From JBEULC01 sp045504435 (GTDB lineage: Bacteria > Pseudomonadota > Alphaproteobacteria > WRAU01 > Hepatincolaceae): 64,000 nucleotides of DNA. Positions 54,614 to 63,284 of the stretch are shown piece by piece (position 1 is the first letter of the stretch; each line of letters starts with the position of its first letter). The notes beneath the pieces were generated by a model. The model saw only the letters and a list, made by a program, of their open reading frames with translations, ran no database searches and was not told the DNA's origin. The stretch is taken from positions 62,001 through 126,000 of the forward strand of contig JBEULC010000001.1 of assembly GCA_045504435.1 (NCBI GenBank), in the 5' to 3' direction. The translations under genes were made by a program, and so were the position numbers.

Positions 54614-55117
54614 ATGAAATTAAGATTTATAAATTTATTTGCAGTCTTTGGAATAGTTTTAGGTATTTTTGGCTTTTGTGGCCTTGTCCATGCTACTACC
54701 TCTAACGTAGATGTACCTGGAAGTATGACCGTAGTTAATCCCGTGGTAATTACTAAGATAAGGGATTTAAATTTTGCTACTATTTATTTTAATCGGGCCA
54801 GGGCTACCACGGTAACTTTAACCCCTTTAGGTGCAATCTTAGCTAGCCCTGCTGGTACCCAGTTAATAGGAAGCCCTACCACCGCCCAATTTAATTTATC
54901 AGGAGATGCAAACACTGCGATGACCCTTGCGATAACAGGCACTACTTTGGTTGCAGGCTCAACTAATTTATCTGCTACTTATCAATTATCCACCACTTCT
55001 ATGAGTTTAAATTCATCAGGAACAGCTAAGGTAACTGTGGGCTCTGTACTTACTATACCTGTAAATACACCTAGTGGGACCTATACCGGAACTATTACGC
55101 TTACGGCAAATTATTAA
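54614..55117 (+). CDS. DUF4402 pilin subunit 4
   Basis: 167 residues. Signal peptide ending VHA (about 1-27). DUF4402 signature ITKIRDLNFATIYFNRARAT, central FNLSGDANTAMTLAITGTTL and C-terminal GTYTGTITLTANY, almost the same end as subunit 1. Paralogous to subunits 1 and 3 and full length. 35 bases before the two-domain protein. Confidence 0.87.
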   Translation: MKLRFINLFAVFGIVLGIFGFCGLVHATTSNVDVPGSMTVVNPVVITKIRDLNFATIYFNRARATTVTLTPLGAILASPAGTQLIGSPTTAQFNLSGDANTAMTLAITGTTLVAGSTNLSATYQLSTTSMSLNSSGTAKVTVGSVLTIPVNTPSGTYTGTITLTANY

Positions 55118-55152
55118 ATACAAGTTAATTACCATTTAGAGATATATAACAA

Positions 55153-56058
55153 ATGCAACAAAAAATAAAATGGCTTTATAAAACTTTAATCCCTAGTTTT
55201 TTAGGATTGATTATTAGTTTAAACCTTTATGGCTACAATGAGGTTAAAGAAATCTCTAGGATGGATTTTGGTACCATAAGATATAAAGGTAACCAAGCTT
55301 ATCTTAAAATGGCTAATAATATGCTAGTACAGGCAGAAGGTATTACTAAAGACAACTTAAACATTAAATTAAGCGAAATAGAGATTAAAGGAAACCCTAA
55401 TGAGGAAGTGGAGATTTCTTTTACTCCTGGTTTATTATATGGTAGCCGTGGAGTGTTAAGGCTTGCCAATTTTTCAATAGCTAATAACAGTGTAAGAGTT
55501 AAACTTGATAATAGTGGTTACCTAAGATTTAACATTAATGGGGATCTTGATATTTCTTCACCTGAGCTTTATGGTAGTTATAATGGTACTTATCAAATTA
55601 AAGTTTATTATTTACAGCAAAAAATTGCTTTAACTAAACATCTGCAAGCAACAGCTAACTTAATTAACCTAAGAGCTCCAGCCCTTAGTACGCCTTTTGC
55701 CTTTGGCACCATATATTCTCAAAATACTGATTGTAGTATTACGGTTGGTTATGGCAACTATTTTACCACCACTTGCAACCAAGTAAGCGGCGTAAAGCAA
55801 GGAGGTAGTATTAAAATTACAGGAGCTTCAACTGTAAATACCCAAACTTCTTATACCGTAAATCTTGTTTATACTGGTCCTTCAGGGCAAACTTTAAGTG
55901 GAAATGTGGAAATTAAGGCTCAAAATACCCAAACTGGTGGTAATTTGTCAGCAGGTACAGGAACTGTCATGATTTATCTTCAATTAAGCCTTATTATTCC
56001 TGCTAATATTCCTTCAGGGATGTATAGAGGCACCATCACAATACCGGTCAATTATTAA
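55153..56058 (+). CDS. Two-domain DUF4402-like protein, candidate pilus tip or adhesin
   Basis: 301 residues with an N-terminal signal (about 1-27). Two domains of similar plan: the first starts RMDFGTIRYKGN and ends GSYNGTYQIKVYYLQ (about residue 155); the second has FAFGTIYSQNTDC and ends SGMYRGTITIPVNY. Domain 2 has two cysteines 14 residues apart that may form a disulfide. In chaperone-usher pili a two-domain subunit encoded near the chaperone is often the tip adhesin, but here the role is inferred from position and size. Confidence 0.7.
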   Translation: MQQKIKWLYKTLIPSFLGLIISLNLYGYNEVKEISRMDFGTIRYKGNQAYLKMANNMLVQAEGITKDNLNIKLSEIEIKGNPNEEVEISFTPGLLYGSRGVLRLANFSIANNSVRVKLDNSGYLRFNINGDLDISSPELYGSYNGTYQIKVYYLQQKIALTKHLQATANLINLRAPALSTPFAFGTIYSQNTDCSITVGYGNYFTTTCNQVSGVKQGGSIKITGASTVNTQTSYTVNLVYTGPSGQTLSGNVEIKAQNTQTGGNLSAGTGTVMIYLQLSLIIPANIPSGMYRGTITIPVNY

Positions 56059-56113
56059 AAATTAAAATTTATATCCTAAACAGTAATTTTAACCCCTATA
56101 TTAAGAGAATAAA

Positions 56114-56959
56114 ATGCCATCCTATCAAAGTTTTATCGTTAAATTATTAATAATTTTATTAATTAGTATGATGGGGTTAAACATAACCCCAGCTTTTGCT
56201 AGTATTTCTTTATCAAAAAATTATGTACTTTTTGATAATAAAACACGCAATCAAGATAATATTATCTTTAATCGTAGTAATAAAAAGCAAAAATACAAAA
56301 TTAGCTTTCTTCATTTTACTCAAAATACTGATGGTAGTTATACCACCATTGAAGAAGAAACAGATAAAATTAAATTTGCTGAAAAATTTTTAATGTATAC
56401 TCCTCGTTCCTTTACTTTAGAGCCCGAAGGTTATCAACTTATTCGTATGCAAAAAAGATCAATGATTGAAGCATCAGAGGGTGAATATATAACTCACATG
56501 CTAATTAGCGAAGAACCTAATGAAAAATTCTTCGATGAAGATAGGGATATAGAAGCGGAAGAAGATGAAAAAGGATTATCTTTTAATATCCAACAATTAT
56601 TTGCAGTTAGCTTTCCTATTGTTATACGTAAAGGCGATTTGCCAGTAATTGTGCAGCTTAAAGAGGCAATTTTTAAAGAAGAAGGTGATAATTTGTCATT
56701 AAATTTAGCAATAGCTAGAGAAGGAAATCGCTCTGTTAGAGGTGTTTTAAGTTTAAAAAGAAAAAATAAAATAATTTTCCAAAATACTGGGATAAATATC
56801 TTTCTTAATTCAAACCTTAGAACTGTATCTATAAATCTAGCTGATAGCGCTAAAGCAAAAGCCAATTTAATAAAAGAAATTAAGGGTAAAAACATAATTA
56901 TAGAATATCAAGATGAGGCAACAAAAGAAGTTTATTTTCAAGATATTATAACTTACTAA
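56114..56959 (+). CDS. Pilus periplasmic chaperone (PapD-like fold)
   Basis: 281 residues. Signal peptide to about residue 30 (ending AFAS). An Ig-like first domain carries the family pattern YTPRSFTLEPEGYQLIRMQKRS and GEYITHMLIS, as in chaperones found with DUF4402 pili; a second domain follows (about 175-281). An acidic loop (DEDRDIEAEEDEKG) is inserted near 145. It should cap pilin subunits and deliver them to the usher encoded 47 bases downstream. Confidence 0.8.
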   Translation: MPSYQSFIVKLLIILLISMMGLNITPAFASISLSKNYVLFDNKTRNQDNIIFNRSNKKQKYKISFLHFTQNTDGSYTTIEEETDKIKFAEKFLMYTPRSFTLEPEGYQLIRMQKRSMIEASEGEYITHMLISEEPNEKFFDEDRDIEAEEDEKGLSFNIQQLFAVSFPIVIRKGDLPVIVQLKEAIFKEEGDNLSLNLAIAREGNRSVRGVLSLKRKNKIIFQNTGINIFLNSNLRTVSINLADSAKAKANLIKEIKGKNIIIEYQDEATKEVYFQDIITY

Positions 56960-57006
56960 ACTTTACCTAACTAAAAAATATTGTTAATAATCAAAGTCTA
57001 TCAAAT

Positions 57007-59979
57007 ATGTATCAGTTACTCTTAAAAATTTTAGTTATTTTTGTTTTCTCTTTGCACATCAATATTTTACAAGCTAAAAACCACTATGATAATTTAGATA
57101 AGGAAGAACCTTTAATTTTTTTAATGCAAATTAAAGGCTATAACAAAGGGATTAATATTATAACCTTTGTTGAAGAGTTTCCTTTTAATGAAACCTCTGC
57201 TATTGAAAAAGTTGCCCCTAAGCAACCTTCTCCAAATTTGCCTTCTACCAATACACCCACTATAAGTACATCTTCTTTAAGTGAGCAAAATTTATCCTCA
57301 AAAAAAAGGTTGTTTTTATCTTTGAGAGATTTTGTGGAATCCGTAGAATTTGCTTTAGAATTTAACAATAATTACACCGTGCAAGGTTGGTTTGTAAACC
57401 CTAAAAATACTATTAAAATTAATTTAAAAACTGATAGCATTATTGTTAATTCTAAATCCATACCCTTTACTGCTAAGGAAGTGAGGATTCATGAAAATGA
57501 AATCTTTATCTCAAATTCCTTGCTTGAAAGAATATTTCCTTTAAGACTTAGCATAGATTTTTCGCAACTGATAATTGACATTCATAGCGATTCCAAGCTC
57601 CCTATTGAGATTTCTGCAGAAAACGAGAAAAAACGTCAAAACTTAAAAACTACATCAGATTCTACTACAAGCAATGTCTTTTACCCTATGACTACCTCTC
57701 TTTTTGTTTCCCCTTCTTTAGATTTATATCTTTCCTCTAGTTATCATAAAGAAAATAAGACTACCAAAGATAAAGAAGCAGTAGCCAATATTGGGGGCAT
57801 ATTTTTGGGTTTTGATAGTGAGATTTATCTTAAAGTTGATGCAGGCAGGAATCTACATAATCAAAATTCTGCTAGAGGATTATTTAGCAAAAGATTTCTA
57901 CAAGATACCTATTATCTTAAATTTTTAACCTTTGGCGATATATCTTCAGGTGATAATGCCCTGGTGGATAGTAGAAAAAGTGGGCGCGGGCTATATATGT
58001 CTTCAGTTTCTTATATTCAATCTAATCAAAATAATACCATTACTTTAGAGGGCACATTATTACCAGGATGGGAAGTTGAAGTTTATAACCATGGGTTATT
58101 GTTAGGCTTTGCTACTCCTAATGACCAAGGAAAATATTTTTTTAGAAATTTAGAGACCATTTTTGGCTTAAACGTTTTTAAATTAGTGTTTTATGGACCA
58201 TTTGGAGAGATTAGAGAAGAAGAAAAACGATTTATAGTAGGAGAAAGTCCAGTAAAACAAGGGGAAATTGGTTTTGAGTTTTCTGTTTTACAAGCTGATA
58301 GAAAACTCGTTGAAAATAGCAATGAATATGCTTATAATAGGCAAAAAAATTTATGGAACACTAATTTAACCGCTTATTACGGTATTTTAGATAACTTAAA
58401 CCTTAAAAGTACGCTTTCTGTGCAAAGTGCTTCTGAAAATCCCACCAAACAACGAGAGTTCTATGATTTAGGCCTTATTTATACATTAGGAGGATTTAGC
58501 TCAGAATATAATGTAGCACTTTCAAGCCACTCTAGTAATCCTGCTTATAATATTTCTTTAAATGGAGAGTTATTGGGCAAGGGCTATATTTTTGTCTCTT
58601 ATAGTAATTTTAACAAAATTTATTCTAATAAATCTTATATTTCTACTCGCTATGCCGAAAGTTTATTTGAAACCCGTTATAGTTATTATTTTGGCTTATA
58701 TGGGCTTAGTGTACCCCTTAATTTTGGTTATAAAAGAATTATTTATGAGCCATTAAGTGTAAATAGTGAGGATAAAGAAAACGAATTCTATATGAGAGGA
58801 TATTTTTATTTATTTAATTTAATCTCCTTAACTATAGAGGATATTCAAACTTATACTGAATCAAATAAAAAAAATAGCATAGTTTACGCAGTTAACGCTA
58901 ATTTCCATCAACTGGGGTTTAGAGGAAGCCTTGAGCAAAAAATTCTCCCTTATGCTAATGTAGGTAAGGTAGATTTAACTTTAGATTATAATATCCTTGA
59001 TGAAAAATTCTATACATATGTAGGTTTTATGAGAGATTACAGCCATAATGTTTACCGTAATTATTATGGTTATAGCACCTATTATTTTACTGAAGATTTT
59101 TCAACTTCAAATCATGTTATTGATGATGCTAATAATGCAAATTTTTATAAAATAGGCTTAGCGAAAACCACACGTATTGGTAGTTTTAACCTTAGTGCTC
59201 AGAGCAATTTTAAAGGAATAAGCAGTTTAAATCTAACGTATGGTATATCTTTTGGCTATAATAACTTAATTAAAAGACCTTATATTTCAGGAGAAAATTA
59301 TTTATTTAATCAGGGTAATTTAGCAGCTAAGATTTTCATCGATAATAATTATAATGGGATTTATGATGAAGGTATTGATGAACCTATACGTGATGCTACT
59401 TTAACAGTTAATAACAATAACGCTCCTGCTAAAAGCGATGAAGAGGGATCAATTTATCTTAATAATCTTGTTCCTTATGAAAATCTCAACTTCAGTGTAG
59501 CTCTTGAATCTGTGGATGATATTATGATATTACCTAAAGAACAAGAAATAAAGCGCATGTTACGCCCTTCTATTACTGATACTTTGCAATTTGCCCTAAT
59601 TAAAAGCGGTGATTTAGAAGGAGTTATTTATAAAGCTCCAATTAAAAATCAAAACCCTATTAATAACCCCACTTCTACTAAAACTAAAAAAAATCTTGAT
59701 TTAAAGGCTGCTGCCACTAGCTTTACTGCTACAGGAAAATTAAAAAATGCAGCAATGCAGATACCAGTAAAATCAGCTAGAGTAAAACTTTATAGTAGCG
59801 AAGGCGAAGTTATGGCCACCAGTCGTAGCGATGCTGAAGGTTATTATATTTTTGAAAGAATACCTTATGGTACCTATTATTTAAAGATTGAATCTAACGA
59901 AGAAAACATAGCTAAAGAACATATATCTAAAGTATTTGTAATTGATAAATCTTTAGTTACTATAAAATCCATTTATTAG
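57007..59979 (+). CDS. Outer-membrane pilus usher (alternative chaperone-usher family)
   Basis: 990 residues. Signal peptide to about 24. A periplasmic N-terminal region (about 95-215) has LRDFVESVEFALEFN, GWFVNPKNTI and ISNSLLERIFPLRLSIDFS, a pattern of alphaproteobacterial ushers. A beta-barrel follows, with the plug-like segment GTLLPGWEVEVYNHGLLLGF and FYGPFGEIREEEKRF. The C-terminal third has AKIFIDNNYNGIYDEGIDEP, a calcium-type repeat, and a final carboxypeptidase-regulatory-like domain (about 905-990). Exports and assembles the pilins upstream. Last gene before a strong terminator. Confidence 0.85.
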   Translation: MYQLLLKILVIFVFSLHINILQAKNHYDNLDKEEPLIFLMQIKGYNKGINIITFVEEFPFNETSAIEKVAPKQPSPNLPSTNTPTISTSSLSEQNLSSKKRLFLSLRDFVESVEFALEFNNNYTVQGWFVNPKNTIKINLKTDSIIVNSKSIPFTAKEVRIHENEIFISNSLLERIFPLRLSIDFSQLIIDIHSDSKLPIEISAENEKKRQNLKTTSDSTTSNVFYPMTTSLFVSPSLDLYLSSSYHKENKTTKDKEAVANIGGIFLGFDSEIYLKVDAGRNLHNQNSARGLFSKRFLQDTYYLKFLTFGDISSGDNALVDSRKSGRGLYMSSVSYIQSNQNNTITLEGTLLPGWEVEVYNHGLLLGFATPNDQGKYFFRNLETIFGLNVFKLVFYGPFGEIREEEKRFIVGESPVKQGEIGFEFSVLQADRKLVENSNEYAYNRQKNLWNTNLTAYYGILDNLNLKSTLSVQSASENPTKQREFYDLGLIYTLGGFSSEYNVALSSHSSNPAYNISLNGELLGKGYIFVSYSNFNKIYSNKSYISTRYAESLFETRYSYYFGLYGLSVPLNFGYKRIIYEPLSVNSEDKENEFYMRGYFYLFNLISLTIEDIQTYTESNKKNSIVYAVNANFHQLGFRGSLEQKILPYANVGKVDLTLDYNILDEKFYTYVGFMRDYSHNVYRNYYGYSTYYFTEDFSTSNHVIDDANNANFYKIGLAKTTRIGSFNLSAQSNFKGISSLNLTYGISFGYNNLIKRPYISGENYLFNQGNLAAKIFIDNNYNGIYDEGIDEPIRDATLTVNNNNAPAKSDEEGSIYLNNLVPYENLNFSVALESVDDIMILPKEQEIKRMLRPSITDTLQFALIKSGDLEGVIYKAPIKNQNPINNPTSTKTKKNLDLKAAATSFTATGKLKNAAMQIPVKSARVKLYSSEGEVMATSRSDAEGYYIFERIPYGTYYLKIESNEENIAKEHISKVFVIDKSLVTIKSIY

Positions 59980-60091
59980 TAACAATACTTATGGTACCTA
60001 AATTAAGTAAGGCTATTTAATTACGTGATTAACAAGGCTTCAACATTTAAGCATGTAAAGTAGGCAGATAAAAATAGGGTAGGAAAAAAAA

Positions 60092-60131
60092 TTATAGTAG
60101 AAAACCCTTGTTAGTGGGCCTTCTACTATAA
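60092..60131. terminator. Bidirectional terminator between usher and LpoB-like genes
   Basis: 11-bp perfect arms TTATAGTAGAA/TTCTACTATAA plus an inner CCC/GGG. Flanked by AAAAAAAA on the left and AAATTTTA on the right, it suits both converging transcripts. Confidence 0.75.
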
Positions 60132-60190
60132 AATTTTACCTCTTTGTTTTAGAATTATTTTGCTTTTAATAAATTATTTAAACTACTAAA

Positions 60191-60760
60191 TTAAAAGAAA
60201 GATTTTTTGCTAATTTTATTTAAAGAAGCTTCATCAACCCAAAATTCTTCACCAGTTTCAATATTTTGTATAATTAAAGTAAACTTATAAGAGATTTGTT
60301 TTTCTCTACCTACATAACTTACAATTGAGCTAAAATTACCATATAAAGCAAATTTTGCTCCCCATAATTTACCAAGTTGCGTAGCTTTTGCTGAATCACT
60401 TAAACCTGATTGATTAATCTCTCTTTCTCTTAACAATAGGTTAGTTCTATCACGATTAATCACAGAAAACATACGGGATTTAACTAAAGCTGTTTTTAAA
60501 GTATCGGTCATACTTTCAGTATCAATTTGCTCAGAGGTTTTGTTTTTAATAGTATCAATCAATAAAGTTGGTCTACCAAAGCCTACCTGTTGCTTTAAAG
60601 AATTATCAATGATCAATTTATTAGTTAACTCATTAACTAAATTTACCTGATCTCTTATAGAAAAAGTACTGCTAAGAGAATTTTTTTCTACTTCTTGATA
60701 TCTTGTTCCTCCACAAGCTGCTAATAAAACCAGAAAAGATAAAGCTATATATTTTTTCAT
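60191..60760 (-). CDS. LpoB-like penicillin-binding protein activator lipoprotein
   Basis: 189 residues. Lipobox LLAACGG with Cys16. The LpoB fold pattern is visible: TLLIDTIKNKTSEQIDTESM, LKTALVKSRMFSVINRDR, KLWGAKFALYGNFSSIV, ISYKFTLIIQNIETGEEFWVDE. In E. coli LpoB is an outer-membrane lipoprotein that activates PBP1b. Last gene of a three-lipoprotein cluster (LPP20, COG3014-like, LpoB-like) known as a unit in other proteobacteria. No PBP1b-type enzyme is seen here, only the motif-less homologue at 45.5 kb. Confidence 0.85.
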   Translation of the reverse strand: MKKYIALSFLVLLAACGGTRYQEVEKNSLSSTFSIRDQVNLVNELTNKLIIDNSLKQQVGFGRPTLLIDTIKNKTSEQIDTESMTDTLKTALVKSRMFSVINRDRTNLLLREREINQSGLSDSAKATQLGKLWGAKFALYGNFSSIVSYVGREKQISYKFTLIIQNIETGEEFWVDEASLNKISKKSFF

Positions 60761-60787
60761 AATATCTCCATTTAATTTACAGAAAGT

Positions 60788-62188
60788 TTACATTTTTTTA
60801 CTCTTATAAATTATATTACTATATACATAACCTCCTGTATCAATAATATAAATTATAGCAACTTCTTGCTTCTTTAGTTTTAAATTAGTAACTTTTACAT
60901 TTTTTACTGAACTAATTGTAACTTCTAAAGAATCAAAATCCTGAGGGGTATTAATTTTAGCAACCTGAACATAGCTTGGTAGCGTTCTAAAAGATCTTAA
61001 ATCAGCATTTTCTGTTAAAGCCATAGCTATACCACTTAATAAGGCTACGGTATCATTTTGCATTTGGTTTTGTACCGCTATTTTTGAAACAATTCTAGTA
61101 ATCTGCCTAAGTAAGATACCACTATATTTTTCCGCTAAATCATTGTGTGCTAAGGTGAAAATGTTGCCTAACTCCATAGTGCTATCTTTGCCCACTATCT
61201 CCTTACTAGGATTGCTAAGCACCACATTGACATTATTAAGCCCACCTTGTTTACCTAAATAAGCAGGTAATGATATTGAAACCACTTTTCCATCTATATA
61301 TATTGCTCCTGGTATGGAAGATTTAGAAGGTACAAAATCTTGCTCATATATAACTAAAATGGTATTAGAATTATCATATTCTTGTTGCGTTATTTCTTTA
61401 ACCTTAGTAGAATTTTTAAGCATTAAATAGGTAGAAGGATCATATATTTTGCTTAAGCGTAAAACGTCTTGCAAAATATATTTATTGTTGGGATTTAACT
61501 CTAAGGCATTTTTATATTCTACTAACGCGCTATTATAATCACCTTTAAGTTCTCTTAAATTTCCTGAAACATAAAAAATGTAAGGATTTAAAAACTTACT
61601 TTTAGCTGATCTAACAATTTGTTGAGATTCTGTTAAAGCTTCTGCAATATTTGGGGAAAATTTATACTGACTAATTTTGCTTTGAGCATCAAATAATTTA
61701 CCTTCTCTATTAGCAGCAGCCATTTTTTGCACATTAGATGCGGCCCTAATTTCTACTAAAGCTGAATCTAATTTATTAACTTTAAGATAATTAAGAGCTT
61801 GGTAAAGATGGTTCATACCTCTTTCAAAATCTGAACCAATATATTTTAAGTTATTATCATTTCCTAAGGTACCAGCTATTAAAGAGGAAGTAGCATTACC
61901 TATAGTAATCTTAGCTCTATCCTCAAGCATTTGATAATCTTTAAAAGCAGCAATAAATGAGGTAGTGCTATTAGGAATATCACTAATAATAAACCCTATT
62001 CTGGCCGCTTCTTGAGTATTTAGTAAATAATTTGCGGAATCAGGTTTACTAGCATAATCTTTAATATAATCTGGAGTAACTTTATTGCTTTTTAGCTGCT
62101 TAATAGTATTTTCAATGTTTTTATTGTGATTAGAGCAACCACAAATAATAAAAAAACATAAGTAAATTAAAGTTGTTCTAATTTTAAT
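60788..62188 (-). CDS. COG3014-like lipoprotein, probable ATT start codon
   Basis: An ATG at 61930 gives only 380 residues and no export signal. The same frame runs upstream without a stop to 62188, where ATT (62188-62186) is preceded by AAGGAAGG six bases before it and starts a textbook lipoprotein signal: K-I-R-T-T-L-I-Y-L, then FFIICGC with lipid Cys18. No ATG, GTG or TTG exists between the in-frame TAA just upstream and 61930. The full product is 466 residues. TPR-like helices (about 115-260) include YQALNYLKVNKLDSALVEIR and ALVEYKNALELNPNN. Function unknown; it is always near LpoB-like and LPP20-like genes. Confidence 0.75.
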   Translation of the reverse strand: MKIRTTLIYLCFFIICGCSNHNKNIENTIKQLKSNKVTPDYIKDYASKPDSANYLLNTQEAARIGFIISDIPNSTTSFIAAFKDYQMLEDRAKITIGNATSSLIAGTLGNDNNLKYIGSDFERGMNHLYQALNYLKVNKLDSALVEIRAASNVQKMAAANREGKLFDAQSKISQYKFSPNIAEALTESQQIVRSAKSKFLNPYIFYVSGNLRELKGDYNSALVEYKNALELNPNNKYILQDVLRLSKIYDPSTYLMLKNSTKVKEITQQEYDNSNTILVIYEQDFVPSKSSIPGAIYIDGKVVSISLPAYLGKQGGLNNVNVVLSNPSKEIVGKDSTMELGNIFTLAHNDLAEKYSGILLRQITRIVSKIAVQNQMQNDTVALLSGIAMALTENADLRSFRTLPSYVQVAKINTPQDFDSLEVTISSVKNVKVTNLKLKKQEVAIIYIIDTGGYVYSNIIYKSKKM

Positions 62189-62245
62189 GTCACACCTTCC
62201 TTATCCTATTAAGACTATACTAAGATAACCATTGATATTAGAAAA

Positions 62246-62411
62246 CTAAGGGAAAGGAAATCCTATAGGAGCATCTTGCTTTATAATAATTTCACTTTCA
62301 TTATATTGCTTACTATTGTTAGCCACATAGTCTGTAGTTGTATGTAAATGCTCTGTGGATTGATTATATAATATATTATTACTAATTTGCTCCTTTAAAG
62401 TATTTAACGCA
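62246..62411 (-). other. Out-of-frame 3' segment of the LPP20-like gene
   Basis: Continues the upstream lipoprotein in the -1/+2 frame after the A10 tract: SPDALNTLKEQISNN to a Pro-rich end GFPFP and stop. If the tract had nine A, the two segments would form one 239-residue protein. It also has its own in-frame ATG further upstream (62506), but that lies inside the LPP20 gene and lacks a ribosome-binding site. Confidence 0.6.
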
Positions 62412-62966
62412 TCAGGAGATATTTTTTTTTTGTAACTTCTCTTTATCAATGTTAAAATTTTGGTTAATATTGTCTTCAATAAATGCTGCATAAGCTGCCG
62501 CATCAAAGCCTAATAAAACATATAAATCACCTGAAGGACTTATCATTTGCTTATAAACTTTAGCATGTCCTAGTAAATGGCTACCAATATACACTTCAGT
62601 TGGCTTAGTCTTAGGAGAAATTTTATCCTTATCTGTAGCATCTATGGTTTCAACAAAAGTTGTAATTATGGTTTTAATGTCAGCTTGAATTTTTTGTGCT
62701 AAAAACTCTCTGGCTTGACTAGAAGCCCTTTTATACATGTTATTAATGCCCTCATCAGATTTTACAGCATAACCTACTGCAGATATGGCTACTCCTTCTG
62801 TAAAGGCTCCACATATCCAAGTTGGCGCAAGTTTTCCTTTGTCTTCTGGAAAAATACACTCTCCGCTTGAACTTACTTTTTTACCCCCACAGGCAGCTAA
62901 AAATAAAATAGCAAGGCTAATTAGGAGTTTTCTTAAAGTAGATACCTTAGTAGCTAGATTAAACAT
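62412..62966 (-). CDS. LPP20-family lipoprotein, frameshifted near the 3' end
   Basis: 184 residues in the frame as read. Lipobox FLAACGG with lipid Cys26, then APTWICG, AISAVGYAVKSDEGINNMYKRA and LYVLLGFD, matching LPP20/COG3018-like lipoproteins. The frame ends shortly after a run of ten T (ten A on the coding strand, 62422-62431) with KKNIS-stop. Removing one A restores a frame of 56 more residues (62246). This could be a true lesion, a sequencing error in a homopolymer, or a site of transcript slippage. First gene of the LPP20-COG3014-LpoB cluster. Confidence 0.75.
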   Translation of the reverse strand: MFNLATKVSTLRKLLISLAILFLAACGGKKVSSSGECIFPEDKGKLAPTWICGAFTEGVAISAVGYAVKSDEGINNMYKRASSQAREFLAQKIQADIKTIITTFVETIDATDKDKISPKTKPTEVYIGSHLLGHAKVYKQMISPSGDLYVLLGFDAAAYAAFIEDNINQNFNIDKEKLQKKNIS

Positions 62967-63284
62967 AATAACCTTCTTTTTTTATGGGTTGATAACTTAC
63001 AAGTTAAAGAGAATTTAAATGATAACACTTAAATTATAGCAATTTAATCTATTACAACAGGAGGGTTTTTGCGGCAATTAAGCCTACAATCTTAACATAA
63101 TCTTTTTAAACACTCTACTTTACTTTTTATAAACATTGGCTATGTTATCACACTTGCTTTCCTTTAGCAAATGTATTAAGAGAAAAAAGTAGCGTCAAAA
63201 CCCAAAAACACCACTAAAGGTAAGTAAAAAAACAAGTTAAATTTAAAATAAACCTAAGCTTGCTTTTTTACTTTACTCTTTTGA
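62967..63284. other. Intergenic gap upstream of the lipoprotein cluster
   Basis: 318 bases between the symporter gene and the LPP20-like gene, both minus strand. It should hold the promoter of the lipoprotein cluster. No clear terminator or coding remnant seen. Confidence 0.5.
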
